Of a stretch of 64,000 nt of DNA, positions 41,216 to 50,020 are shown in pieces (within the stretch, counting starts at the first letter, position 1; each line of letters starts with the position of its first letter). Source of the DNA: Chlorobaculum thiosulfatiphilum. GTDB lineage: Bacteria; Bacteroidota; Chlorobiia; Chlorobiales; Chlorobiaceae. Position numbers and translations under genes: made by a program. Location: the NCBI RefSeq assembly GCF_006265165.1, contig NZ_VDCH01000008.1, positions 1 through 64,000 of the forward strand. The letters run 5' to 3'. Under the pieces are notes generated by a model. The model saw only the letters and a list, made by a program, of their open reading frames with translations. It searched no databases and was not told the origin of the DNA.

Positions 41216-41475
41216 TTGTCACACACAAGGCAAAAATCTTGAAAAAGCCCGGTAAGCCTTCACGGAGATCGAGAGGCAATGGGCAGCCAGAGAGTGGCCG
41301 CATCCCGGACAAATGGTCGCTGAATCTCCGAAATAGCGGTCTCACCAGACGTTACCCATGTAGCAATGTATCGACAGGATGAGGAGTTACTGAATATCGT
41401 GGAACAGACAGAGATTTTGTTCCTGAAAACGCTTCGCGCCAATAATTTCACCGCGCATAATTGTTTCAAATAAAA
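41216..41475. other. gap before the MITE, no gene supported
   Basis: Between the lipoprotein gene and the MITE, about 260 bases show only short open frames with no signals. They may contain decayed mobile DNA, but nothing specific can be claimed. Confidence 0.4.
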
Positions 41476-41618
41476 GGGTGTCTCTAAAAAGTGTGATGAG
41501 CGGTTCGAGTGCAAGGCGAACGGAGCGCAGAAACTGTAATGTACACGCAGTACATGAGGATTTCGAGCACCGCCCAACGCTAGCAATCGAAAAGCGCAAT
41601 ATGTTTTTAGAGATGCCC
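41476..41618. mobile_element. MITE-like element, 143 bp with 15-bp terminal inverted repeats
   Basis: Ends GGGTGTCTCTAAAAA and TTTTTAGAGATGCCC are inverted copies with two mismatches. The interior reads, on the minus strand, like the non-protein repeat translation often seen in such elements, and it is not coding. AAAA lies on both sides and may be the target duplication. Confidence 0.7.
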
Positions 41619-41839
41619 AAAAGCCCCGAGATTACACAGACATAATACGTCACAACCAGGCAATCAGCCAGAATTTTGAGCGCTTACACCGCCGAAAACT
41701 CTCATGAACGAACTGCCGGAAAGCACGCGCGCGAAGCGATGAAATCTTTTTTTATTTGCAGACCTTTTACTAACTTAACTGTAATAAAGGTTTACACCAC
41801 CACGAGGTGCCCAGTCAGCCAATCAAACCGAGCAGAACC

Positions 41840-42271
41840 ATGCAGCCTCAGCTAAGCCGTCCGCAAACCGCGACCAACCAGGTTCGCAACTCTGTTTCTG
41901 GCCCCTGGTCAGGAAATGCGGCACACAAAGCCGAAAAGTATTTCATCACATCAGCAAAACGCGATCGCAACGACAAGCTCCAGATCGAGATTATGCCTTC
42001 ATCTGGCCGTCGGAAGCTGTCGCCAACCCCGGAGATGATCCGCAAGCTCATCGACGGCGAGATCGAAATTTACGTTCTCACCACCCAGCCTGACATCGCC
42101 ATCGATCTTGGCAAGCAGGTGATCGACATGGAAAACCGCTACGTCATCGATTTCGACAAGCGCGGCGTCAAGTGGACGATGAGGGATATTCCCGTGTTCT
42201 ACCGCGAAGGCAAGGGCCTGTGCGTTGAACTCGACAACAGGATTTACACCCTCAACGAATTCTTCAAATAA
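41840..42271 (+). CDS. conserved hypothetical protein, 143 aa
   Basis: The protein starts [21 protein letters not shown] and has a beta-rich part with [35 protein letters not shown] and [22 protein letters not shown]. No signal peptide or membrane segment. I recognise no family. The ATG at 41840 is favoured, though an upstream in-frame ATG at 41807 exists. A strong terminator follows, so it is a single-gene transcription unit with no partner. Confidence 0.78.
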   Translation: MQPQLSRPQTATNQVRNSVSGPWSGNAAHKAEKYFITSAKRDRNDKLQIEIMPSSGRRKLSPTPEMIRKLIDGEIEIYVLTTQPDIAIDLGKQVIDMENRYVIDFDKRGVKWTMRDIPVFYREGKGLCVELDNRIYTLNEFFK

Positions 42272-42314
42272 ACAGGCTTGTTTCAGCACCTCTCTCAGGC
42301 AAATCTGTTCAGAA

Positions 42315-42344
42315 AGAGCCATGCTCCAGCGTGGCTCTTTTTTT
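42315..42344 (+). terminator. Rho-independent terminator of the 143-aa gene
   Basis: AGAGCCA pairs with TGGCTCT around a 10-nt loop, then TTTTTT follows. Confidence 0.85.
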
Positions 42345-42350
42345 GTGCAT

Positions 42351-42379
42351 AAAAAAGCCCGGATCATCGCCGGGCTTTT
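42351..42379 (-). terminator. terminator of the Tol-Pal operon
   Basis: GCCCGG / CCGGGC stem with flanking A-run and T-run; read on the minus strand the T-run follows the stem, 12 bases after the cpoB stop. Confidence 0.8.
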
Positions 42380-42390
42380 CAGAGTACTGA

Positions 42391-43227
42391 TTATTTCTTT
42401 TCGAGACTCTTTTGGGCGAGTTTCGCTTCCGGAGATTGCGGATAGAGATTGACGACATCTTTGAACCGCGCTTTCGCGTTGGCTTCGTCTCCGATCCTGG
42501 TGAATGAAAGTCCCTGCTTGTACAGCGCGGCAGGCCGTTTGAGACTCTTGGTGTATCTGGCGATCACGACCTGATATTCGAGGATAGCCTTCTCGTACCA
42601 CTTTTCATTGTAATAGGTCTCGGCGAGATAGAACTGCGCGTCGGCCACTTTCGGCGATTTGGGATTGCCGGTCATGAATGCAGTGAAATTGTCACGCGCG
42701 CCCGCAAAATCGAGCTTTTTCATCTTGATCAGCCCCTCGTTGATCAATGCCTCGCCGGTTGCCGGTGAATTCGCCCCTTGCATTGCACCTGAAGACGGGC
42801 CTTTCGGCTGATCAGCAGCATTCCCGGGTGCACTGCCTGACGTTGAGGATGCCGGTGGCGGCGGCATAACCCTCGGCGGCAAGGACTTGCCGGTTCCGTC
42901 GCTTTCAATGCCGAGATACTGCTCTATCCTTGCAATCCGGCTCTCGAAATCATTGGTTTTCCTGACCAGCAGGGAATCCTCCATATCCAGCCTCTTCATA
43001 GAAGCCCGATAATCATATTGCAGTTGATCGACGGTACCGCGAAGTGAAGCGACCTCTTCACGGTACTGGGTTATTTCGGAATAGGAACCCGCTGACTGCT
43101 GTTTTATAACCTGCGACTCCTGCTTGAGCTGTGAAACTTCTCCCTGAACATAGCTCATATCGTTCTGCGACGCACATGCGGAAAGAAGAATCACTGGAAT
43201 AAATAAAAAGCGCCTGGTTTTCATCAT
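42391..43227 (-). CDS. cpoB: Tol-Pal system protein CpoB/YbgF
   Basis: CpoB links Tol-Pal function with peptidoglycan synthesis at the division site. The 278-residue product has a lipoprotein-like signal (FIPVILLSAC, Cys18), a coiled coil from about residue 27 to 110, a Pro/Ser-rich linker, and C-terminal tetratricopeptide repeats (about 155-275, e.g. DAQFYLAETYYNEKWYEKAILEYQVVI). E. coli CpoB is periplasmic; this one appears lipidated, which is a difference. It is the last gene of the Tol-Pal operon, starting 84 bases after pal2. Confidence 0.9.
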   Translation of the reverse strand: MMKTRRFLFIPVILLSACASQNDMSYVQGEVSQLKQESQVIKQQSAGSYSEITQYREEVASLRGTVDQLQYDYRASMKRLDMEDSLLVRKTNDFESRIARIEQYLGIESDGTGKSLPPRVMPPPPASSTSGSAPGNAADQPKGPSSGAMQGANSPATGEALINEGLIKMKKLDFAGARDNFTAFMTGNPKSPKVADAQFYLAETYYNEKWYEKAILEYQVVIARYTKSLKRPAALYKQGLSFTRIGDEANAKARFKDVVNLYPQSPEAKLAQKSLEKK

Positions 43228-43252
43228 GAATCGATAATTGGTTCATTAATGA

Positions 43253-43286
43253 CAAAACCGGAGACCGGACATAACCCGGCCTCCGG
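43253..43286 (-). terminator. hairpin between pal2 and cpoB
   Basis: On the minus strand CCGGAGGCCGG and CCGGTCTCCGG pair with one mismatch, followed by TTTT. It may partly terminate after pal2 or protect the upstream message and lower cpoB expression. Confidence 0.55.
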
Positions 43287-43311
43287 CATCATGCTAATTC
43301 GATCGGAAGGC

Positions 43312-43815
43312 TTACTTCGTAACAAAGTGATCTCTTCTGTTCTTCGCCCAAGCCTCTTCGTTGTTACCGGTGTCGAATGGCTTCTCTTCGCCGTAGCTGA
43401 CAGTCGAAAGTCGATTGTTGCTGACGCCAAGGTTGATCAGATAGTTCTGAGCTGCTTCGGCGCGGCGCTCCCCGAGCGCAATGTTGTACTCGTCAGTACC
43501 ACGCTCGTCGCAATGGCCCTCGATAGTCACCGAAGTATAGGAATTCTTCTGCATCCAGGCGGCATTCTGTTTCAACTGCTCCTGCGCTTCGGGACTCAAG
43601 GCAGAACTGTCGAAATCGAAGAAAACGTCACCGATGACAGTACCACGACCTCCTCTTTGGTCAAGGTTTTCCACATCCACTCCAGAGCCGCCGCCTTTGC
43701 CCGATCCGTAACCAGATCCTGCGGCGTCACTCGTCGATGCTGCTTTCTTTGAAGAACAACCGCCGGCCAGAATGATGATGGCAGCTCCAATAACTCCTGC
43801 TAACGTGTGTCTCAT
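43312..43815 (-). CDS. pal: peptidoglycan-associated lipoprotein Pal, copy 2
   Basis: The 167-residue lipoprotein has a signal with Cys20 (IIILAGGC), a Gly/Ser-rich linker (about 25-50), and an OmpA-type peptidoglycan-binding domain. Its hallmark is [24 protein letters not shown], where the Asp and Arg contact diaminopimelate. It anchors the outer membrane to peptidoglycan and contacts TolB. A second pal-like gene lies immediately upstream at 43891. Confidence 0.93.
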   Translation of the reverse strand: MRHTLAGVIGAAIIILAGGCSSKKAASTSDAAGSGYGSGKGGGSGVDVENLDQRGGRGTVIGDVFFDFDSSALSPEAQEQLKQNAAWMQKNSYTSVTIEGHCDERGTDEYNIALGERRAEAAQNYLINLGVSNNRLSTVSYGEEKPFDTGNNEEAWAKNRRDHFVTK

Positions 43816-43890
43816 GAGGTTTCTCCCCTTTCGTTGATGTAATCAAAACAGACTGGCGGGCCGGAAAGCCCTTCGTATTATCAATAATAT

Positions 43891-44343
43891 TTACTGCTCC
43901 ACAAAATGCGCTCTTCTGTTCTGAGCCCATCCTGCTTCGTCATGACCAGTATCGAACGGCTTTTCTTCGCCGTAACTGATCGCGGTCATACGGGCCTGAT
44001 CGGCCCCGAGACCCACCATGGCGTCCATGGCCGAATCGGCTCGACGCTGGCCAAGAGCCATGTTGTACTCCGAAGTGCCCCGTTCATCGCAATGGCCTTC
44101 AATGACGACACTCTTGGCCGTGTTGGCGACCATCCATCCGGCATTCTGTTTAAGTTGCGCCTCGCCTTCGGGAGTAATGCCGGAACGGTCGAAATCAAAG
44201 AAAATATCGCCAAGAGGCGCGACTGGCGCAGGAGGCGGCGGTGGTGGTACGGGTTCTGGTTGTCTGGTGGTGCAGCATGCGCCAAGAAGCAGCAGTGCCG
44301 GAACATACAACGCCCTCTTGGTGATTTTTTTTACGCTTGTCAT
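43891..44343 (-). CDS. pal: peptidoglycan-associated lipoprotein Pal, copy 1
   Basis: A 150-residue lipoprotein with signal cysteine in LLLLGAC, a Pro-rich linker ([15 protein letters not shown]) and an OmpA-like domain with [27 protein letters not shown] 44343 is used because the longer frame has an upstream part with no signal. It is a clear paralog of the neighbouring Pal; the linkers differ most, suggesting different reach across the periplasm. The start lies 38 bases after the tolB stop. Confidence 0.92.
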   Translation of the reverse strand: MTSVKKITKRALYVPALLLLGACCTTRQPEPVPPPPPPAPVAPLGDIFFDFDRSGITPEGEAQLKQNAGWMVANTAKSVVIEGHCDERGTSEYNMALGQRRADSAMDAMVGLGADQARMTAISYGEEKPFDTGHDEAGWAQNRRAHFVEQ

Positions 44344-44381
44344 ATTTCCATCACTGTTTAAAGGGTTGACAAAAAAAACAG

Positions 44382-45686
44382 TTACTTGTTGACAGACCAT
44401 GATGGCTGCTGCTGCTCACCTTCCATGCGAAGCAACGGCTTCTGGTTTGTACCGTCCGCATTCATGACATACAGCTTTCTTTTCCCGTCACGGGTCGATG
44501 AAAAAACAATCATGCTACCATCGGGCGACCAGGATGGGTACTCGTTATTCCGCGACCCGCTGGTCAACTGGAGCAGACCTGACCCATCGGCGCCTATTGA
44601 AAATATATTGATTTCACCACTCTTTTGCATTGAGGAATACAATATTTTATCACCATTTGGAGACCATGACGGCTGGGTATTGTAGGTGCCGCTGTAGGTC
44701 AGACGCCGAACCTGGCCGCTGTTCATATCCTGAATGAAAACATGGGGACCGCCCTGCCTGGTCGAGACAAAAGCCATCTTTGAGCCGTCAGGAGAAAAGG
44801 AGGGTGATACATCGATGCCGCCGCCTTTGGTCAACCGGCGCTCGACCGTGCCGTCTGCCCTGATGAGATAAAGATCCTGATCGCCCTGATAGGAGAGCGT
44901 CGTGACGAGCGTGTTGGTGCCTGGCCGCCAGGCTGGGCTGATGCACACGCCGTGCTTGTTGACCGAGACTTTCGCGCCGGTTGCAAGATTTTTGATATAA
45001 AGATTGGGCCTGCCGCTCGTATAATCCATCCATGCAAGATAGTTGCCGTCGGAAGAAACGGTAGGCGTCAGAGAGATCGACCTCGAATTGGTGAGCTGCA
45101 CGACATTCTCTCCGTCGAAATCGCACATGTAAACCTCTTTATTGCCGGTGCGATTGGAGATGAAAACGATTTTGGTGCCGAACACGGAGCGCTTGCCGGT
45201 GAGCAGTTCGACAAGATCGGCGCAGAAACGCAACCCGATTGCCCGAAGCTGGCTCTCCTCGCCGGAATAGTTGCGACGGAGCAACGACTTGCCGGAAGCA
45301 TCGAAAACCTGCATTTCAAGAACAGGCTTGCCCGATTTCTTCGTAACGCTTCCCCCCGCATAAATATCGCCGCCAACAGATGCGATTGAGGCAAGATTGA
45401 GCGTACCGTCCTGAGAATTTCTGATGTTGAGCGGAGCGGACATCAGATTGAACAAGCCGGTGAAATCGAGCCCTCCCTTGATAGTGGCGTTGAGACTGTT
45501 GGCCCATGCAGACTCCTTGTCCCCTTTGGCGGCTGTTTTATCGAGAACGATGGCGATCCTGCTGGCCCCCGTTTTCCGGATAGCGATGTATTCGCCAACC
45601 TCTTCGGCTTTGAGCGTCAACGGCATGAGCAGCAAACCGAACAGCACGAGGCAGAGGGAGACGAACGTATTTCTGGTGCTTCTCAT
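44382..45686 (-). CDS. tolB: Tol-Pal system beta-propeller TolB
   Basis: TolB is the periplasmic protein that binds Pal and TolA. The 434-residue product (from ATG 45686, [11 protein letters not shown]) has a signal peptide, an N-terminal alpha/beta domain (about residues 35-165) and a C-terminal propeller of repeated WSPDG-type blades ([48 protein letters not shown]). Gene order tolQ-tolR-tolA-tolB-pal is the standard one. Confidence 0.95.
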   Translation of the reverse strand: MRSTRNTFVSLCLVLFGLLLMPLTLKAEEVGEYIAIRKTGASRIAIVLDKTAAKGDKESAWANSLNATIKGGLDFTGLFNLMSAPLNIRNSQDGTLNLASIASVGGDIYAGGSVTKKSGKPVLEMQVFDASGKSLLRRNYSGEESQLRAIGLRFCADLVELLTGKRSVFGTKIVFISNRTGNKEVYMCDFDGENVVQLTNSRSISLTPTVSSDGNYLAWMDYTSGRPNLYIKNLATGAKVSVNKHGVCISPAWRPGTNTLVTTLSYQGDQDLYLIRADGTVERRLTKGGGIDVSPSFSPDGSKMAFVSTRQGGPHVFIQDMNSGQVRRLTYSGTYNTQPSWSPNGDKILYSSMQKSGEINIFSIGADGSGLLQLTSGSRNNEYPSWSPDGSMIVFSSTRDGKRKLYVMNADGTNQKPLLRMEGEQQQPSWSVNK

Positions 45687-45854
45687 ATCAGGCGGAAATG
45701 AATTGATGTTTAACAAGGATACCCCGTTTTCAGCACGAGGCTCCAGGCCTCATTTGGCAGACCGACGGGCACAAAGCCCCAGTCCATACTCTTCAGGAGA
45801 TGATTATTCAGATTATACAACAACTTTGCAAAACAAAACAACCTTCCGAGCGAC

Positions 45855-46805
45855 TCAAGGCTTGATCCCTTCCGGTGTGAAGACAAACCCCACCCACCTA
45901 CCTTTGCTACCTCCTGCCCTGGGTGGTGCCGGAAAAGGGGTCGATTTGGCGAGGGCGACCTTGACGGAATTGTTGAGATATTCGCTCGATGATTTCCGGT
46001 CATAGCGTATCTGGCTGACCGAGCCATCCGGCAGAATCAGCAAGGAGACATAGACCTCCATTCCCGTGGTGCTTCGAATCATCAGGCTTGAAAACTCCCA
46101 GTTGTTCTGGATGATTCCGGCGATTTGCGCCATGTAGGGATCGAACGCTCCCCCGCCACCGGCGCCGTAACGGCCGCCACCCGCCCCCGAGCCGGAACCG
46201 AAGCTGGCGGGACCGCCGCCACCGGCCACTTTTTTCTGAAGACCGGCCAGCGTACTGCTGAGATTGCTCGGAGCCGATGCCGAAGTTTTGCCCGTCTCGG
46301 TTTTCCGCGCGGCGGTATTTGTCTTGAGCCGTTCGAGCGCCGCCTGAAGATTTTTGCGTTCGTCAGCCGCGCTCTGCTTCTTCGGAGTCGGCTCGGGGGT
46401 CTTGACCGGAGCCTTGAGTGGAGGCTTTTCTGGAATTTTCTTGACCGCCGCCGGTTCGGGAATCTTTTTGGCAGGTTGAGGCGGTGCCGACTCGGCAACC
46501 TTTTTGGCGGGTTGAGGCGCTGGCGGCTCGGCAACCTTTTTGGCGCCCGCCGGTTCGGATGCCTCCGGCTGCTTTTCGACGTCAGCAACAGGCGCTTCGA
46601 CGCTTTTCGGCCCGCCAGCGGGACCGGGAAGGCCAGGCATCTGCATCAGCGATACGCTGACGATCTTCAGCGGAGGATGCATACGGACGTAAAGGAGCTG
46701 AAGCACAACGACAGCGGCAATGACCGCCACATGCGCCGCCGCGGCAATGCCAATCCAGCTGTAAAGCCGCCTCTCGTCCTGCTTCAGTTCATCCCTGCTC
46801 TGCAT
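45855..46805 (-). CDS. tolA: TolA-like protein with TonB-type C-terminal domain
   Basis: The 316-residue protein has an N-terminal transmembrane anchor (about residues 16-40: WIGIAAAAHVAVIAAVVVLQLLYV), a long Pro/Lys/Ala-rich middle (about 60-200), a Gly-rich stretch, and a C-terminal domain starting YMAQIAGIIQNNWEF with VSLLILPDGSVSQIRYDRKSSSEYLNNSV, like the TolA/TonB C-terminus. It spans the periplasm to connect TolQR with TolB and Pal. Position in the operon supports TolA rather than TonB. Confidence 0.9.
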   Translation of the reverse strand: MQSRDELKQDERRLYSWIGIAAAAHVAVIAAVVVLQLLYVRMHPPLKIVSVSLMQMPGLPGPAGGPKSVEAPVADVEKQPEASEPAGAKKVAEPPAPQPAKKVAESAPPQPAKKIPEPAAVKKIPEKPPLKAPVKTPEPTPKKQSAADERKNLQAALERLKTNTAARKTETGKTSASAPSNLSSTLAGLQKKVAGGGGPASFGSGSGAGGGRYGAGGGGAFDPYMAQIAGIIQNNWEFSSLMIRSTTGMEVYVSLLILPDGSVSQIRYDRKSSSEYLNNSVKVALAKSTPFPAPPRAGGSKGRWVGFVFTPEGIKP

Positions 46806-46820
46806 ACCTTGCCTGTCGAA

Positions 46821-47246
46821 TCAACGGTTCTGGCTATCCGGCACCGACGGTTCGGTGACCATGCCAATCTTTTCCACCCCGGCCTCCCTGATCGATGCCA
46901 TGACCGACATAACAAAACCGTACGGCAGCGTTCTGTCAGCCTTCAGATAAACCTCTTCGGCATTCATCGATTCGAGAATTTTCGGCAGCCTGTCGGCGAT
47001 TTGCGAGGCATCGAGCTGATAATCGTTGATCATGATCCTCCTCGACGCATCGACGGTCACCACAAGTCCCTTGGAGTCGATATCCATCCGCTCGTGCGTC
47101 GTCTGCGGCACATCGACCTTCATGCCGCTGGTCATCATGGGCGCGGTCACCATGAAGATGACGAGCAGCACCAGCATGACATCCACGAATGGCGTCACGT
47201 TGATGTCGCTCATAAGCCTGGTTTTCTGTCCGGTCGTCATCGCCAT
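46821..47246 (-). CDS. tolR: TolR/ExbD family protein
   Basis: The 141-residue protein has the ExbD/TolR layout: cytoplasmic N-terminus MTTGQKTRLMSDINVTPFVDVMLVLLVIFMVTAPMM with the membrane Asp of the proton path inside the single helix, then a periplasmic domain. It works with TolQ to couple the proton gradient to TolA movement. Its stop lies just 15 bases before the tolA start, and its start 9 bases after the tolQ stop. Confidence 0.95.
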   Translation of the reverse strand: MAMTTGQKTRLMSDINVTPFVDVMLVLLVIFMVTAPMMTSGMKVDVPQTTHERMDIDSKGLVVTVDASRRIMINDYQLDASQIADRLPKILESMNAEEVYLKADRTLPYGFVMSVMASIREAGVEKIGMVTEPSVPDSQNR

Positions 47247-47255
47247 CTTCTCCGT

Positions 47256-47912
47256 TTACTGATTGAGCAATGAATCGACGAAGTCCGGAGCGAAGTCTTC
47301 CATGTCGCGCTCGATCTGACCGATCTGCTGAGTGAAGTAGTTGTACCCCATGACGGCGGGAATCGCCGCGACCAGACCCGTCGCCGTGGCAATGAGCGCT
47401 TCGGAGATGCCGGGAGCGACCGCGGCGAGCGAAGCTGACTTCATGAGACCGATATTCTGAAAGGAGCTCATGATGCCCCAGACGGTGCCGAACAGGCCGA
47501 TGAAGGGGGCGGTGTTGCCCACGGTCGCCAGAAACGGCACCATGCGGGTCAAGCGCTTGCTCTCGGCATTGACTTCGCGCTTGACGGCGAGCATGATGCG
47601 TTCGCGCAGTTTTGACGCGGAGCGGTCGCGCATCGCGCTGTACTCGATGTACCCGGCGCGGAACACCTTCGGCAGCGAGCCGTTGCGGTAGCTTTCGCTC
47701 GCCGCGAAGAGCTTGTCTGCATGCTGCAAGTCGAAAAACGAGTCCAGAAAATCCTGCGACTCCCGCATCGACTTCCTCACGAATCCGAACTTCCAGGCGA
47801 TGATCGCCCAGGAAACGATCGAAAACGCAAGCAGCACGAGCAGCACTATCACCACCACCGGCCCGGATCCGGCAATCAGCGAAACAATTCCACCATTGGC
47901 ATGTTCAGACAT
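47256..47912 (-). CDS. tolQ: TolQ/ExbB/MotA family proton channel
   Basis: The 218-residue protein has three predicted transmembrane segments (about residues 14-36: GPVVVIVLLVLLAFSIVSWAIIAWKF; two around 130-150 and 175-195 in TVGNTAPFIGLFGTVWGIMSSF and AVAPGISEALIATATGLVAAIPAVMGY). The motif GLFGTVWGIM and ISEALIATATGLVAAIPA are family hallmarks. It is the first gene of the Tol-Pal operon. The family includes ExbB; TolQ is chosen from the gene order. Confidence 0.95.
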   Translation of the reverse strand: MSEHANGGIVSLIAGSGPVVVIVLLVLLAFSIVSWAIIAWKFGFVRKSMRESQDFLDSFFDLQHADKLFAASESYRNGSLPKVFRAGYIEYSAMRDRSASKLRERIMLAVKREVNAESKRLTRMVPFLATVGNTAPFIGLFGTVWGIMSSFQNIGLMKSASLAAVAPGISEALIATATGLVAAIPAVMGYNYFTQQIGQIERDMEDFAPDFVDSLLNQ

Positions 47913-47938
47913 GTTCGATTCCCTCTGATAGGTTCACA

Positions 47939-49516
47939 TTATAAAGAGACCAGATTCCGTACAACCATATATGCAACGGCAGAACCCGATATAGCACACA
48001 ATGTATTGACCAGATCGTTGTTTACAAAATGATACCCCTTGAGCAGCTCGTTCGACACGCAACTGCCATCGGGCGCGACGCTGTGCGTCCGTTCCGTCAC
48101 CTTCTGGCGGATGGGGTCATAATATTGCGCCTGCACCGTCGCCCCGAAAAAGCTGTCCACAAGAGCGGCGATAAGACCGGAAAAGCCGATGACCAGAAGC
48201 GATTGCACAATGCCAACCTGCCCGATCCACGAAACGTTCAGGAGCACGGCGCTCGAACAGATGAGCAGGGAACCGATGAACGACGCCGAGGTGCCGGGTA
48301 TGGAAACGCCGCCGGAAGTTCCGACCGGCACATCCTTGAAGGTGGTAATGAGCCGCGCTTTGGCGTTGGGCCACATGGTGCCGATTTCGGTCGCCCAGGT
48401 GTCGGCCTGCACGGCGGCCAGTGTGCCGAGATAAGCAAAAAATATATATGGGTCGCCGGTCAGCGAGTAGATCACCATCATGATCCAGGCCACGCCACCG
48501 TTGGCATAGACCTGGCCGGCATCGCGCTGGGAACCCTTTTCGAACACCAGGTCGAACTTCGCCTTGCGTTTGTGGCCAAGCTTGGAGAGAATGGAGGAGA
48601 GGAGATAAAAGGTCAGCATCGGCACGGTCCAAATGAGACCACCGATACCGAAAATGGTCGTCCCGAGCAGGAAGGTCGCCGTCGCGCCGCTGTTGTCGAG
48701 AAACTTGACCTTGATCGAAAAGATCGCCATGAACAGCGCGAAAAGTCCGCCGAGCAGAAAGCCGTCGATCGTCACCATGCTGTTGACGTCGAGCACGTAG
48801 AGCACGTAGGCGATGGCAAGCGGAATGAAAAGATTGTCGAAGCCCCAGGAGAGCAGCGCCTCGACCGCCGTGGCGAGCAGCGCCAGAAGCAGCGCAAGGG
48901 CGAGAAGCATCCAGACCGGCTGGCCGATGAGGCCGCCCGTAAAGGCATCCCGGAAAACAAAGAGAGAGACCGAAAGAATGACGAGGCTGGAGATGAACAT
49001 CGCCATCGAACCTTCGACGCTCTTCCTGCTCTTGGTCAGATTCTCGATATGACGTCCACCGGCTGACACGCCTACCAACGCGGCCAGCGCGTCGCTGACG
49101 CCAAGCACCAGCATCGAGGTCTGGAGAATCCAGACATGCTCGCCCCAGAGAAACAGTGCTTGCAGCGCAAAGGCCAGGGGGAAAAGCACCGGCCCGTAAC
49201 TGACGACCGTCTCGCCCTCTTGCGTTATGACAGGCTCGCCGTGCAGCGACCTCAGAAATCCCGCCTTGAAGCTCACCAGCCCGACAAGAGCGTAAAGCAA
49301 AGCCGCGAGCAAAGGCAAGGTGTTGGAGACGAAGTACGATGGAATGAAGAACATCACGACCCCCATGCCGAGATGAATCACCTTCCTGACGACAAGCGGA
49401 TTGACACTGAATTTCCTGGTCAAAAGCTCACCAAGCACCAGAAAAAAGCTTACAAGAGTCAAAAGCAGAAAAAAAGAAGGCATATCCTGAGGAGAGGGAG
49501 GCTGGATATTCACCAT
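47939..49516 (-). CDS. phytol kinase (VTE5/DGK-like) fused to DUF92 (VTE6-like) phytyl-phosphate kinase
   Basis: The 525-residue membrane protein appears to be two related halves. Residues about 10-230 look like phytol/dolichol kinase: KVIHLGMGVVMFFIPSYF, SYGPVLFPLAFALQALFL, and VLGVSDALAALVGVSAG with its GKSV-like part KSRKSVEGSMAMF. Residues about 240-525 match DUF92: DNSGATATFLLGTTIFGIGG, NGGVAWIMMVI, QADTWATEIGTMW and GTSGGVSIPGTSASFIGSLLI, FFGATVQAQYYD. In plants these two activities (VTE5 and VTE6) together make phytyl diphosphate from phytol. That the fusion does both steps in one protein is inference. Phytol or farnesol salvage suits a chlorosome bacterium. Confidence 0.85.
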   Translation of the reverse strand: MVNIQPPSPQDMPSFFLLLTLVSFFLVLGELLTRKFSVNPLVVRKVIHLGMGVVMFFIPSYFVSNTLPLLAALLYALVGLVSFKAGFLRSLHGEPVITQEGETVVSYGPVLFPLAFALQALFLWGEHVWILQTSMLVLGVSDALAALVGVSAGGRHIENLTKSRKSVEGSMAMFISSLVILSVSLFVFRDAFTGGLIGQPVWMLLALALLLALLATAVEALLSWGFDNLFIPLAIAYVLYVLDVNSMVTIDGFLLGGLFALFMAIFSIKVKFLDNSGATATFLLGTTIFGIGGLIWTVPMLTFYLLSSILSKLGHKRKAKFDLVFEKGSQRDAGQVYANGGVAWIMMVIYSLTGDPYIFFAYLGTLAAVQADTWATEIGTMWPNAKARLITTFKDVPVGTSGGVSIPGTSASFIGSLLICSSAVLLNVSWIGQVGIVQSLLVIGFSGLIAALVDSFFGATVQAQYYDPIRQKVTERTHSVAPDGSCVSNELLKGYHFVNNDLVNTLCAISGSAVAYMVVRNLVSL

Positions 49517-49723
49517 GGTACTGACTTTTTTTTATGATAGGTGGAACATAAACAGAACCCTTAGGTCAAGATACAATTTTTAAGTTTTTACACCACTTCG
49601 AACAAATGAAATAATTGTGGTTTTTTGTGTACAAGAAGAATCGGACACTTGATTTAATAACCGGGAAAATGTAAATTGATTCCGATTTTTCTCATGAACA
49701 GGCGCGATAACCGAACCATTGCA
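49517..49723. promoter_or_regulatory. upstream region of the ilv leader
   Basis: This gap holds a possible promoter with CTTG (49648-49651), 20 nt, and TAAATTGA (about 49672-49679), similar to TTTG / TAnnTTTG with two deviations. The start would fall near 49690, just before the leader reading frame. Confidence 0.4.
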
Positions 49724-49897
49724 ATGCCGTTTCCGACCAAACATCGTTCCATGACCGCAGCCTCAGGGCGCACGGAGGCCTCACGCCCCGAAGCCCCCGC
49801 AGCAAGCAGCTTTACCGCACACCACTCCTCTCTCCTCTCCGGCATTCTCCTTACCGTATCGGTACCGCTCGTACACGTACGAATTATCGTAGCCTGA
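49724..49897 (+). CDS. putative branched-chain amino acid leader peptide
   Basis: From ATG 49724 (MPFPTKHRSM) the frame runs 57 codons and ends LLSGILLTVSVPLVHVRIIVA and TGA (residue string split here: SSLLSGI, LLTVSV, PLVHVRIIVA). Thirteen of the last 22 residues are Leu, Ile or Val, as in ilv leader peptides of enterobacteria. A stem with a T-run follows about 60 bases later, before ilvD. An in-frame ATG at 49694 is an alternative start. No good ribosome-binding site is visible, so this is a candidate. Confidence 0.5.
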   Translation: MPFPTKHRSMTAASGRTEASRPEAPAASSFTAHHSSLLSGILLTVSVPLVHVRIIVA

Positions 49898-49959
49898 CCC
49901 GCCGTCAGCCCGTTCCCAGGTCCAGCGTATATTCCATCAATACCATCAGACTCAACGGC

Positions 49960-49993
49960 TTCGGGACAGGCAGGCCCGGACTGTTGCTTTTTC
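49960..49993 (+). terminator. possible attenuator before ilvD
   Basis: A short 6-bp stem TTCGGG / CCCGGA with a 9-nt loop (one T-G pair) is followed by CTGTTGC and five T. It is weak, but it lies between the leader peptide and ilvD, 28 bases before the start. Transcription attenuation is possible. Confidence 0.4.
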
Positions 49994-50020
49994 AATTGCT
50001 AACCATTGTCATATATATCA

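Noticed and set aside
49654-49995. 113-codon minus-strand frame in the ilv leader region
   Set aside because: No ribosome-binding site or domain. The plus-strand leader peptide explains the region better.
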